Origin: Phocaeicola plebeius DSM 17135 | Lineage (GTDB): Bacteria > Bacteroidota > Bacteroidia > Bacteroidales > Bacteroidaceae | Length of the DNA: 64,000 bases | Assembly: GCF_000187895.1 (NCBI RefSeq) | Contig: NZ_DS990127.1 | Coordinates: forward strand, 62,001 to 126,000 | Reading direction: 5' to 3' | Part shown: piece after piece, positions 11,692 to 19,424 of the stretch | Layout: each line of letters opens with the position of its first letter | Numbering within the stretch: the first letter of the stretch is position 1 | The notes under the pieces: generated by a model | Databases searched by the model: none | What the model was told of the DNA's origin: nothing | Seen by the model: only the letters and a program-made list of their open reading frames with translations | Made by a program: the position numbers and the translations under genes

Positions 11692-13632
11692 ATGGTTAAG
11701 ATAACTTTTCCTGACGGCTCCGTTCGCGAGTATAACGAAGGAGTTACTGGTCTGCAGATTGCAGAAAGCATCAGTTCCCGTCTGGCACAGGATGTATTGG
11801 CTTGTGGGGTGAACGGTGAAACTGTGGATTTGAATCGTCCTATCAACGAAGATGCAAACTTCGTTCTTTATAAATGGGAAGACGAACAAGGAAAGCATGC
11901 CTTCTGGCATACAAGTGCACACTTGCTGGCTGAGGCATTGCAGGAATTGTATCCGGGTATTCAGTTCGGTATCGGTCCGGCTATCGAAAACGGATTCTAT
12001 TATGACGTAGATCCGGGTGAGGCTGTGATTAAGGAAGGTGACCTGCCTGCCATTGAAAAGAAAATGGCTGAACTGGCTGCCAAGAAGGAAGAACTGGTTC
12101 GCCAGAGCATTTCAAAGGAAGATGCCTTGAAAATGTTCGGCGACAGAGGTGAGACTTACAAGTGTGAGCTGATTTCTGAATTGGAAGACGGTCACATCAG
12201 TACATATACCCAGGGTGCGTTTACCGACCTTTGCCGTGGTCCGCACTTGCTGTCTACTGCTCCGATTAAGGCTATTAAGCTGCTGTCAGTAGCTGGTGCT
12301 TACTGGAGAGGTCAGGAAGACCGCAAACAGATGACACGTATCTATGGTATCACTTTCCCGAAAAAGAAAATGCTGGATGAATATCTGGTAATGCTGGAAG
12401 AAGCCAAGAAACGTGACCACCGTAAGATTGGTAAGGAAATGGATTTGTTCATGTTCTCGGATACAGTCGGTAAGGGACTTCCGATGTGGTTGCCGAAAGG
12501 TACTGCCTTGCGTATCCGTCTGCAGGACTTCCTCCGTCGTATCCAGGCACGTTATGACTATCAGGAAGTAATGTGTCCGCCTATCGGTAACAAACTGTTG
12601 TATGTGACTTCAGGTCACTATGCAAAATATGGTAAAGATGCATTCCAGCCTATCCATACTCCGGAAGAAGGCGAAGAATACTTCTTGAAACCGATGAACT
12701 GTCCGCATCACTGTATGATTTACAAGAACTCTCCGCGTTCTTATCGTGACCTGCCGTTGCGTATTGCTGAATTCGGTACGGTATGTCGTTACGAGCAGAG
12801 TGGTGAGTTGCACGGATTAACCCGTGTACGTAGCTTTACACAGGATGATGCGCATATCTTCTGCCGTCCTGACCAGGTGAAAGATGAATTCCTCCGTGTG
12901 ATGGACATCATCTCTATCGTGTTCACTTCTATGGGTCTGGAAAACTTTGAAGCTCAGATTTCTCTACGTGACAAGGAAAACCGTGAAAAATACATCGGTA
13001 GCGATGAAAACTGGGAAAAGGCAGAACAGGCTATCGTGGAAGCTTGTGAAGAAAAGGGTTTGAAGGCGAAAGTGGAATACGGTGAAGCTGCATTCTACGG
13101 TCCGAAACTGGACTTCATGGTGAAGGATGCTATCGGTCGTCGCTGGCAGCTGGGTACCATCCAGGTGGACTACAACTTGCCGGAACGCTTCCAGTTGGAA
13201 TACATGGGCTCAGATAACCAGAAACATCGTCCGGTAATGATTCACCGTGCTCCGTTCGGTTCAATGGAACGTTTCGTGGCTGTGCTGATTGAACACACTG
13301 CTGGTAAGTTCCCGTTGTGGCTGACTCCGGATCAGGTGGCTATCTTGCCTATCTCTGAGAAATTCAATGACTATGCCGATAAGGTACGCATGGAATTGAA
13401 AAAGTATGACGTACGTGCATTGGTAGATGACCGTAACGAAAAGATTGGCCGTAAGATTCGCGACAACGAAATGAAACGTATCCCTTACATGCTGATTGTG
13501 GGCGAAAAAGAAGCCGAAAATGGTGAAGTTGCCGTACGTAAGCAGGGTGAAGGAGACAAAGGAACCATGAAAATCGAAGAATTTGCAAAAAATATTGCAG
13601 AAGAAGTTCATAATATGATAAATAAATGGTAA
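11692..13632 (+). CDS. thrS: Threonyl-tRNA synthetase
   Basis: 646 residues, full length for a bacterial ThrRS. The order is: N-terminal TGS domain ([21 protein letters not shown]), the editing domain with the [11 protein letters not shown] zinc-site motif around residue 75, the class II catalytic core with [10 protein letters not shown] (zinc-binding Cys) and the motif 2 region with FRYE-like [16 protein letters not shown], and the C-terminal anticodon-binding domain ([14 protein letters not shown] to the end). It charges tRNA-Thr and clears Ser-tRNA-Thr. It heads the conserved thrS-infC-rpmI-rplT cluster; a 101-bp gap with a hairpin separates it from infC. Confidence 0.97.
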   Translation: MVKITFPDGSVREYNEGVTGLQIAESISSRLAQDVLACGVNGETVDLNRPINEDANFVLYKWEDEQGKHAFWHTSAHLLAEALQELYPGIQFGIGPAIENGFYYDVDPGEAVIKEGDLPAIEKKMAELAAKKEELVRQSISKEDALKMFGDRGETYKCELISELEDGHISTYTQGAFTDLCRGPHLLSTAPIKAIKLLSVAGAYWRGQEDRKQMTRIYGITFPKKKMLDEYLVMLEEAKKRDHRKIGKEMDLFMFSDTVGKGLPMWLPKGTALRIRLQDFLRRIQARYDYQEVMCPPIGNKLLYVTSGHYAKYGKDAFQPIHTPEEGEEYFLKPMNCPHHCMIYKNSPRSYRDLPLRIAEFGTVCRYEQSGELHGLTRVRSFTQDDAHIFCRPDQVKDEFLRVMDIISIVFTSMGLENFEAQISLRDKENREKYIGSDENWEKAEQAIVEACEEKGLKAKVEYGEAAFYGPKLDFMVKDAIGRRWQLGTIQVDYNLPERFQLEYMGSDNQKHRPVMIHRAPFGSMERFVAVLIEHTAGKFPLWLTPDQVAILPISEKFNDYADKVRMELKKYDVRALVDDRNEKIGRKIRDNEMKRIPYMLIVGEKEAENGEVAVRKQGEGDKGTMKIEEFAKNIAEEVHNMINKW

Positions 13633-13640
13633 ATTTGCAG

Positions 13641-13677
13641 CCGTTTGCTGACAGAATCAAAATTCTGCGGCAAACGG
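13641..13677 (+). terminator. Two-step hairpin between thrS and infC (attenuator or weak terminator)
   Basis: CCGTTTGC (13641-13648) pairs with GCAAACGG (13670-13677), and inside it CAGAAT pairs with ATTCTG around a CAAA loop. The following run is ACTTTAAAAT, not a clean U-tract, so partial termination, processing or stabilisation of the downstream mRNA is more likely than full stop. It would allow separate levels of ThrRS and the ribosomal genes. Confidence 0.55.
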
Positions 13678-13733
13678 ACTTTAAAATAAATAATTTATAA
13701 ATTCAAAAAACAAACAGGAAGACACTATTTTTA

Positions 13734-14315
13734 ATGAAAAATGACACGTTAAAAGGGCAACACCGAATCAACGAACAGATTCGCGCCAAAGAAGTACGTA
13801 TTGTGGGAGATGATATTGAATCGGCGGTATATCCGATTGCGCAGGCTTTGAAACTTGCGGAAGAACATGAAGCCGACTTGGTCGAAATTTCACCTAACGC
13901 AGTTCCTCCAGTTTGTCGAATTATAGATTATTCTAAATTCCTCTATCAGCTGAAAAAACGTGCAAAGGAACAGAAAGCTAAACAGGTGAAGGTAAACGTG
14001 AAGGAAATCCGTTTCGGACCTCAGACCGACGAACACGATTACAACTTCAAACTGAAACATGCCATCGGTTTCTTGCAGGATGGAGATAAGGTAAAAGCAT
14101 ACGTGTTCTTTAAAGGACGTTCCATTTTGTTCAAGGAACAGGGAGAAGTGCTTTTGCTCCGTTTTGCCAACGATTTGGAAGACTATGCAAAGGTAGAGCA
14201 GATGCCGTTGCTCGAAGGAAAGAGAATGACCATATCATTGTCTCCGAAAAAACCGGGAGCTCCGAAAAAGGCTGCAAAACTAGAACCTGCGAAGGTGGTT
14301 GAAACCAAAGAATAA
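13734..14315 (+). CDS. infC: Translation initiation factor IF-3
   Basis: 193 residues. The N-terminal domain ([18 protein letters not shown], with the conserved INE-I segment) is linked by the basic stretch around [21 protein letters not shown] to the C-terminal domain ([20 protein letters not shown]). IF-3 binds the 30S subunit, prevents premature 50S joining and proofreads start codons. The start is an ordinary ATG, unlike the AUU used for autoregulation in Escherichia coli, so that form of control is not evident here. A short Lys/Pro/Ala-rich tail ([12 protein letters not shown]) extends past the C-terminal domain. The next gene is rpmI, after a 70-bp leader with a hairpin. Confidence 0.96.
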   Translation: MKNDTLKGQHRINEQIRAKEVRIVGDDIESAVYPIAQALKLAEEHEADLVEISPNAVPPVCRIIDYSKFLYQLKKRAKEQKAKQVKVNVKEIRFGPQTDEHDYNFKLKHAIGFLQDGDKVKAYVFFKGRSILFKEQGEVLLLRFANDLEDYAKVEQMPLLEGKRMTISLSPKKPGAPKKAAKLEPAKVVETKE

Positions 14316-14327
14316 AAAAGAAAGTGC

Positions 14328-14352
14328 GTAACGCGCCGGTATAGTGCGTTAC
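14328..14352 (+). promoter_or_regulatory. Hairpin in the infC-rpmI intergenic leader
   Basis: GTAACGC (14328-14334) pairs with GCGTTAC (14346-14352) around an 11-base loop, 33 bases before the rpmI ATG. The mRNA segment before rpmI is where L20 represses translation in other bacteria, so this is a candidate element for ribosomal-protein feedback. The structure is visible; the function is inference. Confidence 0.4.
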
Positions 14353-14385
14353 CATGTGAATAATAATAATTAAAATTTTAACAAG

Positions 14386-14583
14386 ATGCCAAAGATCAAG
14401 ACTAACTCCGGTGCTAAAAAAAGATTCGCTCTTACCGGAACAGGTAAAATCAAAAGAAAGCACGCTTTTCACAGTCACATTTTGACTAAGAAGACTAAAA
14501 AGCAGAAAAGAAACCTTTGCCACATGGGCTTAGTTGACAATGCTAACTTAGCTCAGGTAAAAGAACTTCTTTGCATGAAGTAA
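14386..14583 (+). CDS. rpmI: 50S ribosomal protein L35
   Basis: 65 residues, very basic, beginning [20 protein letters not shown], the universal L35 start. Further conserved stretches are [14 protein letters not shown] and KKQKRNL. It is a component of the large subunit in contact with 23S rRNA. It lies in the standard infC-rpmI-rplT order and is separated from rplT by 109 bp with a possible pseudoknot. Confidence 0.97.
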   Translation: MPKIKTNSGAKKRFALTGTGKIKRKHAFHSHILTKKTKKQKRNLCHMGLVDNANLAQVKELLCMK

Positions 14584-14638
14584 TCTTAACAAAAGCGTAA
14601 AAACGTATCATTTTAAATTATTAACCGAATGCATTAGC

Positions 14639-14664
14639 CTCAAGTCCGATTGAGAATATATCGG
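14639..14664 (+). promoter_or_regulatory. Possible H-type pseudoknot in the rplT leader
   Basis: CTCAA (14639-14643) can pair with TTGAG (14650-14654). The enclosed loop contains CCGA (14646-14649), complementary to TCGG (14661-14664) beyond the stem, giving an H-type pseudoknot with 2- and 6-base loops, 28 bases before rplT. L20 autoregulation in Escherichia coli involves a pseudoknot. The helices are short, so chance pairing is possible. Confidence 0.3.
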
Positions 14665-14692
14665 CGCTATCATTCAAAAAAGAATTAAAACT

Positions 14693-15043
14693 ATGCCAAG
14701 ATCAGTAAATCACGTTGCTTCTAGAGCAAGAAGAAAGAAAATTTTAGGTTTAACCAGAGGTTATTTTGGTGCAAGAAAGAACGTTTGGACCGTTGCTAAG
14801 AATACTTGGGAAAAAGGTCTGACTTATGCATACCGTGACCGTAAGAACAAAAAACGTAACTTCCGCGCATTGTGGATCCAGCGTATCAACGCAGCTGCTC
14901 GTCTGGAAGGTATGTCTTACTCTAAGTTGATGGGTGCATTGCACAAAGCAGGTATTGAAATCAACCGTAAGGTGTTGGCTGACTTAGCTATGAACCATCC
15001 TGAAGCATTCAAGGCTGTGGTTGCTAAAGCTAAAGCTGCTTAA
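14693..15043 (+). CDS. rplT: 50S ribosomal protein L20
   Basis: 116 residues, basic, beginning [19 protein letters not shown], with the conserved [14 protein letters not shown] and the RNA-binding [14 protein letters not shown] segments. L20 is an early 23S rRNA assembly protein and in several bacteria also the repressor of its own operon. It is the last gene of the thrS-infC-rpmI-rplT cluster and is followed 27 bp later by a strong terminator. Confidence 0.97.
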   Translation: MPRSVNHVASRARRKKILGLTRGYFGARKNVWTVAKNTWEKGLTYAYRDRKNKKRNFRALWIQRINAAARLEGMSYSKLMGALHKAGIEINRKVLADLAMNHPEAFKAVVAKAKAA

Positions 15044-15070
15044 TCTCACCGGAAACGGAGACAATGTATA

Positions 15071-15100
15071 AAGGATGCCCTAAAATGGCATCCTTTTTTT
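15071..15100 (+). terminator. Intrinsic terminator of the rplT operon
   Basis: AAGGATGCC (15071-15079) pairs with GGCATCCTT (15087-15095) around a 7-base loop and is followed by a T-run. It separates the operon from the small-RNA gene that follows. Confidence 0.9.
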
Positions 15101-15110
15101 GTGCATTATT

Positions 15111-15141
15111 TTTGTATATTCAAATATTTGTCGTATATTTG
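15111..15141 (+). promoter_or_regulatory. Promoter of the RNA gene behind rplT
   Basis: A -33 TTTG (15111-15114) and a -7 TATATTTG (15134-15141) are separated by 19 bp, a full match to the Bacteroidota housekeeping-sigma consensus. It is the best promoter of its kind in this window and no coding sequence follows it. Confidence 0.8.
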
Positions 15142-15147
15142 TCATAG

Positions 15148-15386
15148 AAAAATTGAAGCCGTACTTGCAGAATCGGGAAACTCATCAAATCTAAAGAAAT
15201 ACCGAGACAAGCTTCTACTTCCAATGGCGGGCCACGCCTTCGGGTAGCATTTATGCCGGTGGATTACAAAGGAGGGGAGCACTCAAAACCTGTCATTCGG
15301 AGTTTCGTCACGCCTCGGGTACGGCTTCTCCTTTTTATAAAAGCGAAGAATCTTGGGTTTAGCGAGTCAAGGTTCTTCGTTTTTTT
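15148..15386 (+). ncRNA. Probable Bacteroidales-1 RNA (about 240 nt)
   Basis: A 240-base stretch without plausible reading frame is bounded by a consensus promoter and a strong intrinsic terminator and lies directly downstream of rplT. From established knowledge, the Bacteroidales-1 RNA motif is a Bacteroidales-specific RNA that starts at a Bacteroidota-type promoter, ends at a terminator and is often located after the L20 gene. Size, boundaries and location agree. Paired blocks are visible inside, e.g. GCCGTACTTGC near the 5' end against GGGTACGGC near 15317-15325, plus GC-rich GGCGGGCCACGCC. The function of this RNA class is unknown to me. The assignment needs a covariance-model match to be certain. 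Confidence 0.65.
15344..15386 (+). terminator. Intrinsic terminator of the RNA gene
   Basis: CGAAGAA-T-CTTG (15344-15355) pairs with CAAG-G-TTCTTCG (up to 15379), with one T-G wobble, and is followed by seven T. This fixes the RNA 3' end. Confidence 0.88.
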
Positions 15387-15393
15387 ATGAGTT

Positions 15394-15401
15394 TACTTTT
15401 G
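15394..15401 (+). promoter_or_regulatory. -7 box upstream of the lactonase-family gene
   Basis: TACTTTTG matches TAnnTTTG, 31 bases before the start codon and just after the preceding terminator. Confidence 0.5.
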
Positions 15402-15432
15402 GAACGTTGTTTACTTAGATAATATAAGAACT

Positions 15433-16587
15433 ATGAGGAAGCACATTTTAATGTCGTTGTGTGCCGGCTCTCTTTTGTTGGGGGCTTGTGCTGGAAAAGG
15501 TGAGCAGAAAATGAGTGTGTCACAAGAACCGGATACTTTATTGATGTTGGTGGGCAGTTATGCAAGTGCCGATCAGGAAGGGATAAAGACGTATCGTTTC
15601 AACCAGGAGACGGGAGAGGCTGTGCTGGCTAGTACGTTGTCTGGGATTGAGAATCCGTCGTTTTTAGTGCCGACGGAAGACGGTACGCATGTGTATGCCG
15701 TAGGAGAGACGGAAAAAGGGTTTACGGCTAATGCGTTGGCATTGGATACGTTGACTGCGGGGCTGACGTTGCTGAACAGTCAGTCTACGGGTGGAGCTGC
15801 ACCGTGTCATATTACGGTGAGCCCAGATGGAAAATTCGTGTTGACAGCCAATTATATGGGAGCGAATATTACGGTTTTCCCTCGTCTGGCGGATGGAAAG
15901 TTAGGAGAGGGGCATGTCATTTCCTTTCAGGGAAAAGGAGCCGATAAGGAACGGCAGGGGCAGCCTCACTTGCACTGTGTGTATTTCACTCCCGACGGGA
16001 AGTTGCTTTTGGCAAACGATTTGGGACTGGACCGTATTCATGCTTTCCCGGTAAAACAAACTCCAGGAACGAAAGGAACGGATTTATTGGATGAAGCGGC
16101 TGCTTTTGATATTGAGCTGGCTCCGGCTTCAGGTCCGCGTCATACGTGTTTTGACAAGCAGGGAAAACATGCGTATCTGTTGACGGAACTGTCTGGCGAA
16201 GTAGTGGTGTGGACGTATGATGGAAAGACCCTGATACAGCAGCAAGTCATCAAGGCAGATACGGTGGGCGCAAAAGGTAGTGCGGATATTCATCTGTCGC
16301 CCGATGGAAAATTCCTGTATGCTTCCAACCGTCTGCAAGCAGATGGCGTGGCTATTTTCAAGGTTTCTCCTTCCGATGGTACACTGGCCAAGGTGGGTTA
16401 TCAGTTGACGGGCATTCATCCGCGTAATTTCACGATTACACCGAACGGCAAGTATCTGCTGGTCGCTTGCCGGGATACCAACGAGATTCAAGTATTTGCG
16501 CGTGATACGGAAACCGGTCTTTTGCAAGATACTGGCAAGACTATCCATACCGATAAACCGGTCTGTCTGCAATGGGTTATGAAATAA
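15433..16587 (+). CDS. Lactonase-family (7-bladed beta-propeller) lipoprotein
   Basis: 384 residues. The signal peptide ends in a lipobox LLLGAC with the lipidated Cys at 19, so the mature protein is a membrane-anchored periplasmic or surface lipoprotein. The remainder is a run of beta-propeller blades with the repeated ISPDGK-type motifs (VSPDGKFVLTANY, FTPDGKLLLANDLG, LSPDGKFLYASNR, ITPNGKYLLVACRD), characteristic of the Pfam lactonase family that includes 6-phosphogluconolactonase Pgl/YbhE. Cytoplasmic members open 6-phosphogluconolactone; a lipid-anchored version may act on another lactone, so the exact substrate is open. It is monocistronic and convergent with the histidine-kinase gene. 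Confidence 0.85.
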   Translation: MRKHILMSLCAGSLLLGACAGKGEQKMSVSQEPDTLLMLVGSYASADQEGIKTYRFNQETGEAVLASTLSGIENPSFLVPTEDGTHVYAVGETEKGFTANALALDTLTAGLTLLNSQSTGGAAPCHITVSPDGKFVLTANYMGANITVFPRLADGKLGEGHVISFQGKGADKERQGQPHLHCVYFTPDGKLLLANDLGLDRIHAFPVKQTPGTKGTDLLDEAAAFDIELAPASGPRHTCFDKQGKHAYLLTELSGEVVVWTYDGKTLIQQQVIKADTVGAKGSADIHLSPDGKFLYASNRLQADGVAIFKVSPSDGTLAKVGYQLTGIHPRNFTITPNGKYLLVACRDTNEIQVFARDTETGLLQDTGKTIHTDKPVCLQWVMK

Positions 16588-16604
16588 GTAATTAAACCAT
16601 ATAC

Positions 16605-17879
16605 TTATACGGCGGAGAAAGAGAGGCGGAAACGGCTTCCTTTCCCCGCTGTGCTTTGTACGCTGATTTGTCCCCCGTGCAGGCTGATAATCTGTTTACA
16701 GAGGGTAAGGCCGATACCGGAACCGTTATTCTTAGTGGTGAAGAAAGGCACGAAGATACGTTCTGTCACTTCCGGCAGCATACCTTCTCCGTTATCGCTG
16801 ATTTCGAAAATAAGTTCCTGGGCATGAGTTTCTACCTGGATGCGAATGTCCGGATGGGAGCGATGGGCACATGCTTCACGGGCATTCTTCAGCAGGTTGA
16901 TAAATACCTGCTCCATCTGTGTGCGGTCGGCATACCAGGTGAGCTGGGAAGACGGGCATTTATACTGCACTTCCAGTTCCGGATAAAGTCGTTGCAGGTC
17001 GGAAAGAAACTGTTCCAGTGGGATTTCCGTCTTCATCGGGGCCGAAATACGGGTCAGTTTCCGGTAATTCTCTACGAACTCCAGCAAGCCTTTTCCCCGG
17101 CGGTAGATGACTTGTAGTCCTTGCTGTATGTAGGTATGCGTGCGTGCATCGTCAGGATGCTCCTGGCTTCGTTCATTCAATGTATCTGCCAGGGAGATAA
17201 TCGGTGTGATAGAATTCATGATTTCATGCGTCAGTACCCGTATCAGCTTTTGCCAGGCTTCCATTTCTTTGTACTCCAATGCGCCGTGGATGTTTTTCAA
17301 ACTTATCAGCCGGCAGGTTCGTCCTTGCAACTGGATGTGAGTGACCGACAGGGAGAGGTCGAAAGTGGCGTTCCCTTTTTGCAGGTGAGCCACCTGCTGG
17401 TTTTCCTGAATGGCCGTGCTGATTTCTTCGGGCAGATGGGGGCAGTGTCCCAATAGTTCGCGGGCTGCCTTATTCATCCATTCCATCCGGTTGCTTCGGT
17501 CGGTGACGAGGACGGCCGTATCTACCTTGTTCAGTAACATTTCATAGTATTGGTGCTTTACCTCCTCATCTACTATACGGGTGCGCAGGTTCTTCAGGGC
17601 CTGTGAAAGGTCCTCAGCTAACTTCTGCATCTGCGGGTCGGCAAACGGTGCGCAAACCCGCTGTCCCAGGTCATTTTGTTTCATGCACTCCACGAGCCTG
17701 TACATGGTTTCAGTCTGCCGGATTTGTATGCGGTACAGGCTGTAACAGATGCCAATGAGCAACAGTCCGCAGATGATGGTACAGAACCACAGTCCATGCA
17801 ACATGGCTAAAACACCTGCGGCAATCAGACCCGTCAGTCCCAAGATGTGCAATATCAGGTAGTATCCATACGTTTTCAT
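16605..17879 (-). CDS. Sensor histidine kinase (NtrB/ZraS-like) of the sigma54 locus
   Basis: 424 residues from the ATG that overlaps the stop of the regulator gene (ATGA). Two N-terminal membrane segments (about residues 7-26 and 31-48) with almost no periplasmic loop suggest sensing in or at the membrane. A PAS-like domain (VLVTDRSNRMEWMNKAA) follows, then the phosphoacceptor motif LTHEIMNSITPI, and the ATPase domain with the N-box NLLKNAREA, G1 DNGEGM, the F-box FVPFFTTK and G2 GSGIGLTL. It should phosphorylate the NtrC-type regulator encoded immediately upstream. A start three codons earlier is possible, but the ATGA coupling favours this one. Confidence 0.9.
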   Translation of the reverse strand: MKTYGYYLILHILGLTGLIAAGVLAMLHGLWFCTIICGLLLIGICYSLYRIQIRQTETMYRLVECMKQNDLGQRVCAPFADPQMQKLAEDLSQALKNLRTRIVDEEVKHQYYEMLLNKVDTAVLVTDRSNRMEWMNKAARELLGHCPHLPEEISTAIQENQQVAHLQKGNATFDLSLSVTHIQLQGRTCRLISLKNIHGALEYKEMEAWQKLIRVLTHEIMNSITPIISLADTLNERSQEHPDDARTHTYIQQGLQVIYRRGKGLLEFVENYRKLTRISAPMKTEIPLEQFLSDLQRLYPELEVQYKCPSSQLTWYADRTQMEQVFINLLKNAREACAHRSHPDIRIQVETHAQELIFEISDNGEGMLPEVTERIFVPFFTTKNNGSGIGLTLCKQIISLHGGQISVQSTAGKGSRFRLSFSAV

Positions 17880-19246
17880 AAGCCCCATTTTTCCAGTTTC
17901 CGATAAAGTGCAAAACGTGTAATTCCTAATAGTTCGGCAGCCTTGCTCATGTTTCCTGCGCTCACTTTCAAGGCCCGTTCGATGGCATTCTTTTCCAGTT
18001 TCTCCAAATTGAGTTCCTCCGTCAGTGCAGGCTGGTGCGCGGCGGCATTCCCTTGTGGAAACAAGAAATCATCCGGTTTCAGGAGTCCGTTTTCGCTCAG
18101 AATGACGGCACGTTCCACGGTGTGCTGTAACTCACGCACATTACCCGGCCATTCGTATTTCAGCAGCTTGTTTTTGGCTTCACGCGTCAGTCCCTTGATT
18201 TCCTTGCGGTATTTCCGGTTGTACTGATTCAGGAAGTGCGTGGCTAACAGCAGAATATCTTCTCCACGTTCCCGTAAAGGAGGGATGTGAAGTTCCACGG
18301 TATTGATGCGGTACAATAAATCCTGACGGAATTTTCCTTCTGCTACCAATTGATGCAGGTTGGCATTGGTGGCACAAATCAGCCGTACATCGATGTGTAT
18401 CGGATTTACTGCCCCCAGTCGGGTGATGTACTGCTTTTCGATGGCTGTCAGCAACTTGGCCTGCATGGGCAGGGACAAGTTACCGATTTCATCCAGAAAC
18501 AACGTACCCCCTGAAGCCGTTTCCATTCTTCCCGGCTTGGCTTTTCGGGCATCCGTGAAAGCACCCTTCTCGTACCCGAAGAGCTCACTTTCGAACAACT
18601 GCTCCGGAATACTTCCCAAGTCGATGGGAATAAAGACCTGCTCCCGACGGGGAGAGAAGAAGCGCAGCATGCGTGCGGCCAGGTCCTTTCCGGTACCGTT
18701 TTCTCCCAATATGAGCAAGTTGGCATCCGTATCGGAAAGCTTGTAGATGGTTTCTTTTACCTTCTGCATGGCAGGGGAGTTACCAATCAGTTCCGGAATG
18801 CGGTCGTCTCCCTTCAGGGCCTGTACCTCGTTCTGCAACCGTCCTACTTCCTGGCGTGAGCGGCTGAGTTTGACGGCAGCCGACAATGTAGCCAACAGCT
18901 TTTCCTTCTCCCATGGTTTGGAGATAAAATCAGTTGCCCCGGCTTTAATGGCTTGTACCGCTTTTCCCGTGTCTGCGTAGGCCGTCATGAATACCACTAC
19001 CGCTTGCGGGTCGATACGGAGAATCTGTTTCAAGTAGTCAAATCCTTCCTGCCCACTGATGGCATCCCGCTGGAAATTCATGTCGAGCAGAATCACGTCG
19101 GGATGGAAGGTGGTCATGAAATGTTCAATCCGTGTAGGCTGTGTAGTCACTCGAATCTGCTCCATATAAGGCTCTAACAGCAGGTTCAAGGCGAAGAGCA
19201 CGTCTTCGTTATCGTCAATGATGAGTATTTTTCCTTTTTCTTCCAT
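17876..19246 (-). CDS. NtrC-family sigma54-dependent response regulator
   Basis: 456 residues in three domains: a receiver with acidic pocket IIDDNED and phosphoacceptor D55 in VILLDMNF; an AAA+ domain with Walker A GENGTGKD, Walker B GTLFLDEIG and arginine-finger region; and a Fis-type helix-turn-helix at the end (MSKAAELLGITRFALYRKLEKWGL). It should hydrolyse ATP to remodel RNA polymerase holding sigma54. The loop that contacts sigma54 reads GAFTDA, not the canonical GAFTGA. It is coupled to the kinase gene by ATGA and is divergent from the 23-kb export operon, whose promoter region carries a -24/-12 element and paired palindromes, its probable target sites. Confidence 0.94.
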   Translation of the reverse strand: MEEKGKILIIDDNEDVLFALNLLLEPYMEQIRVTTQPTRIEHFMTTFHPDVILLDMNFQRDAISGQEGFDYLKQILRIDPQAVVVFMTAYADTGKAVQAIKAGATDFISKPWEKEKLLATLSAAVKLSRSRQEVGRLQNEVQALKGDDRIPELIGNSPAMQKVKETIYKLSDTDANLLILGENGTGKDLAARMLRFFSPRREQVFIPIDLGSIPEQLFESELFGYEKGAFTDARKAKPGRMETASGGTLFLDEIGNLSLPMQAKLLTAIEKQYITRLGAVNPIHIDVRLICATNANLHQLVAEGKFRQDLLYRINTVELHIPPLRERGEDILLLATHFLNQYNRKYRKEIKGLTREAKNKLLKYEWPGNVRELQHTVERAVILSENGLLKPDDFLFPQGNAAAHQPALTEELNLEKLEKNAIERALKVSAGNMSKAAELLGITRFALYRKLEKWGL

Positions 19247-19267
19247 ACAATATCAAGGTGTCTTTCG

Positions 19268-19275
19268 CAAAGATA
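19268..19275 (-). promoter_or_regulatory. -7 box for the regulator-kinase operon
   Basis: On the minus strand this is TATCTTTG, fitting TAnnTTTG, 21 bases before the regulator start codon. The paired palindromes begin 24 bp upstream of it, so the regulator could also modulate its own synthesis. Confidence 0.5.
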
Positions 19276-19298
19276 ATGTTTTTTTGCATGTGCTGTAT

Positions 19299-19333
19299 GT
19301 GCATTTTCGCACGCTTTTTGTGCGGATGCGCAC
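19299..19333. promoter_or_regulatory. Paired palindromes: probable enhancer sites (UAS)
   Basis: Two inverted repeats of the form GTGC-N6-GCAC lie at 19299-19312 and 19320-19333. Their centres are 21 bp apart, two helical turns, so dimers bound to them would face the same side of the DNA. They lie 57-91 bp upstream of the sigma54 promoter, within the usual range for NtrC-type activators. The arrangement is seen directly; that the adjacent regulator binds there is inferred. Confidence 0.7.
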
Positions 19334-19389
19334 ACGAAGTGAATTTGCTCGATTTTTCTATCTTCTACATAATCAGTGCGTTATCCGAA

Positions 19390-19405
19390 TGGCACAGTTT
19401 TTGGA
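19390..19405 (+). promoter_or_regulatory. Sigma54 (-24/-12) promoter of the export operon
   Basis: TGGCAC-N5-TTGGA matches the sigma54 consensus TGGCAC-N5-TTGCW except for G instead of C in the -12 element. Transcription would begin around 19416, leaving a leader of only about 10-15 bases before the ATGs at 19425/19431. No TAnnTTTG box is visible between this element and the gene. Confidence 0.75.
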
Positions 19406-19424
19406 TATAAAAAAGCAGATAACT

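Noticed and set aside
19218..19424. Upstream extension of the TolC-like protein
   Set aside because: In frame but it contains the enhancer palindromes and the sigma54 promoter, overlaps the divergent regulator gene and lacks a signal peptide; the ATG at 19425 gives a proper signal sequence.
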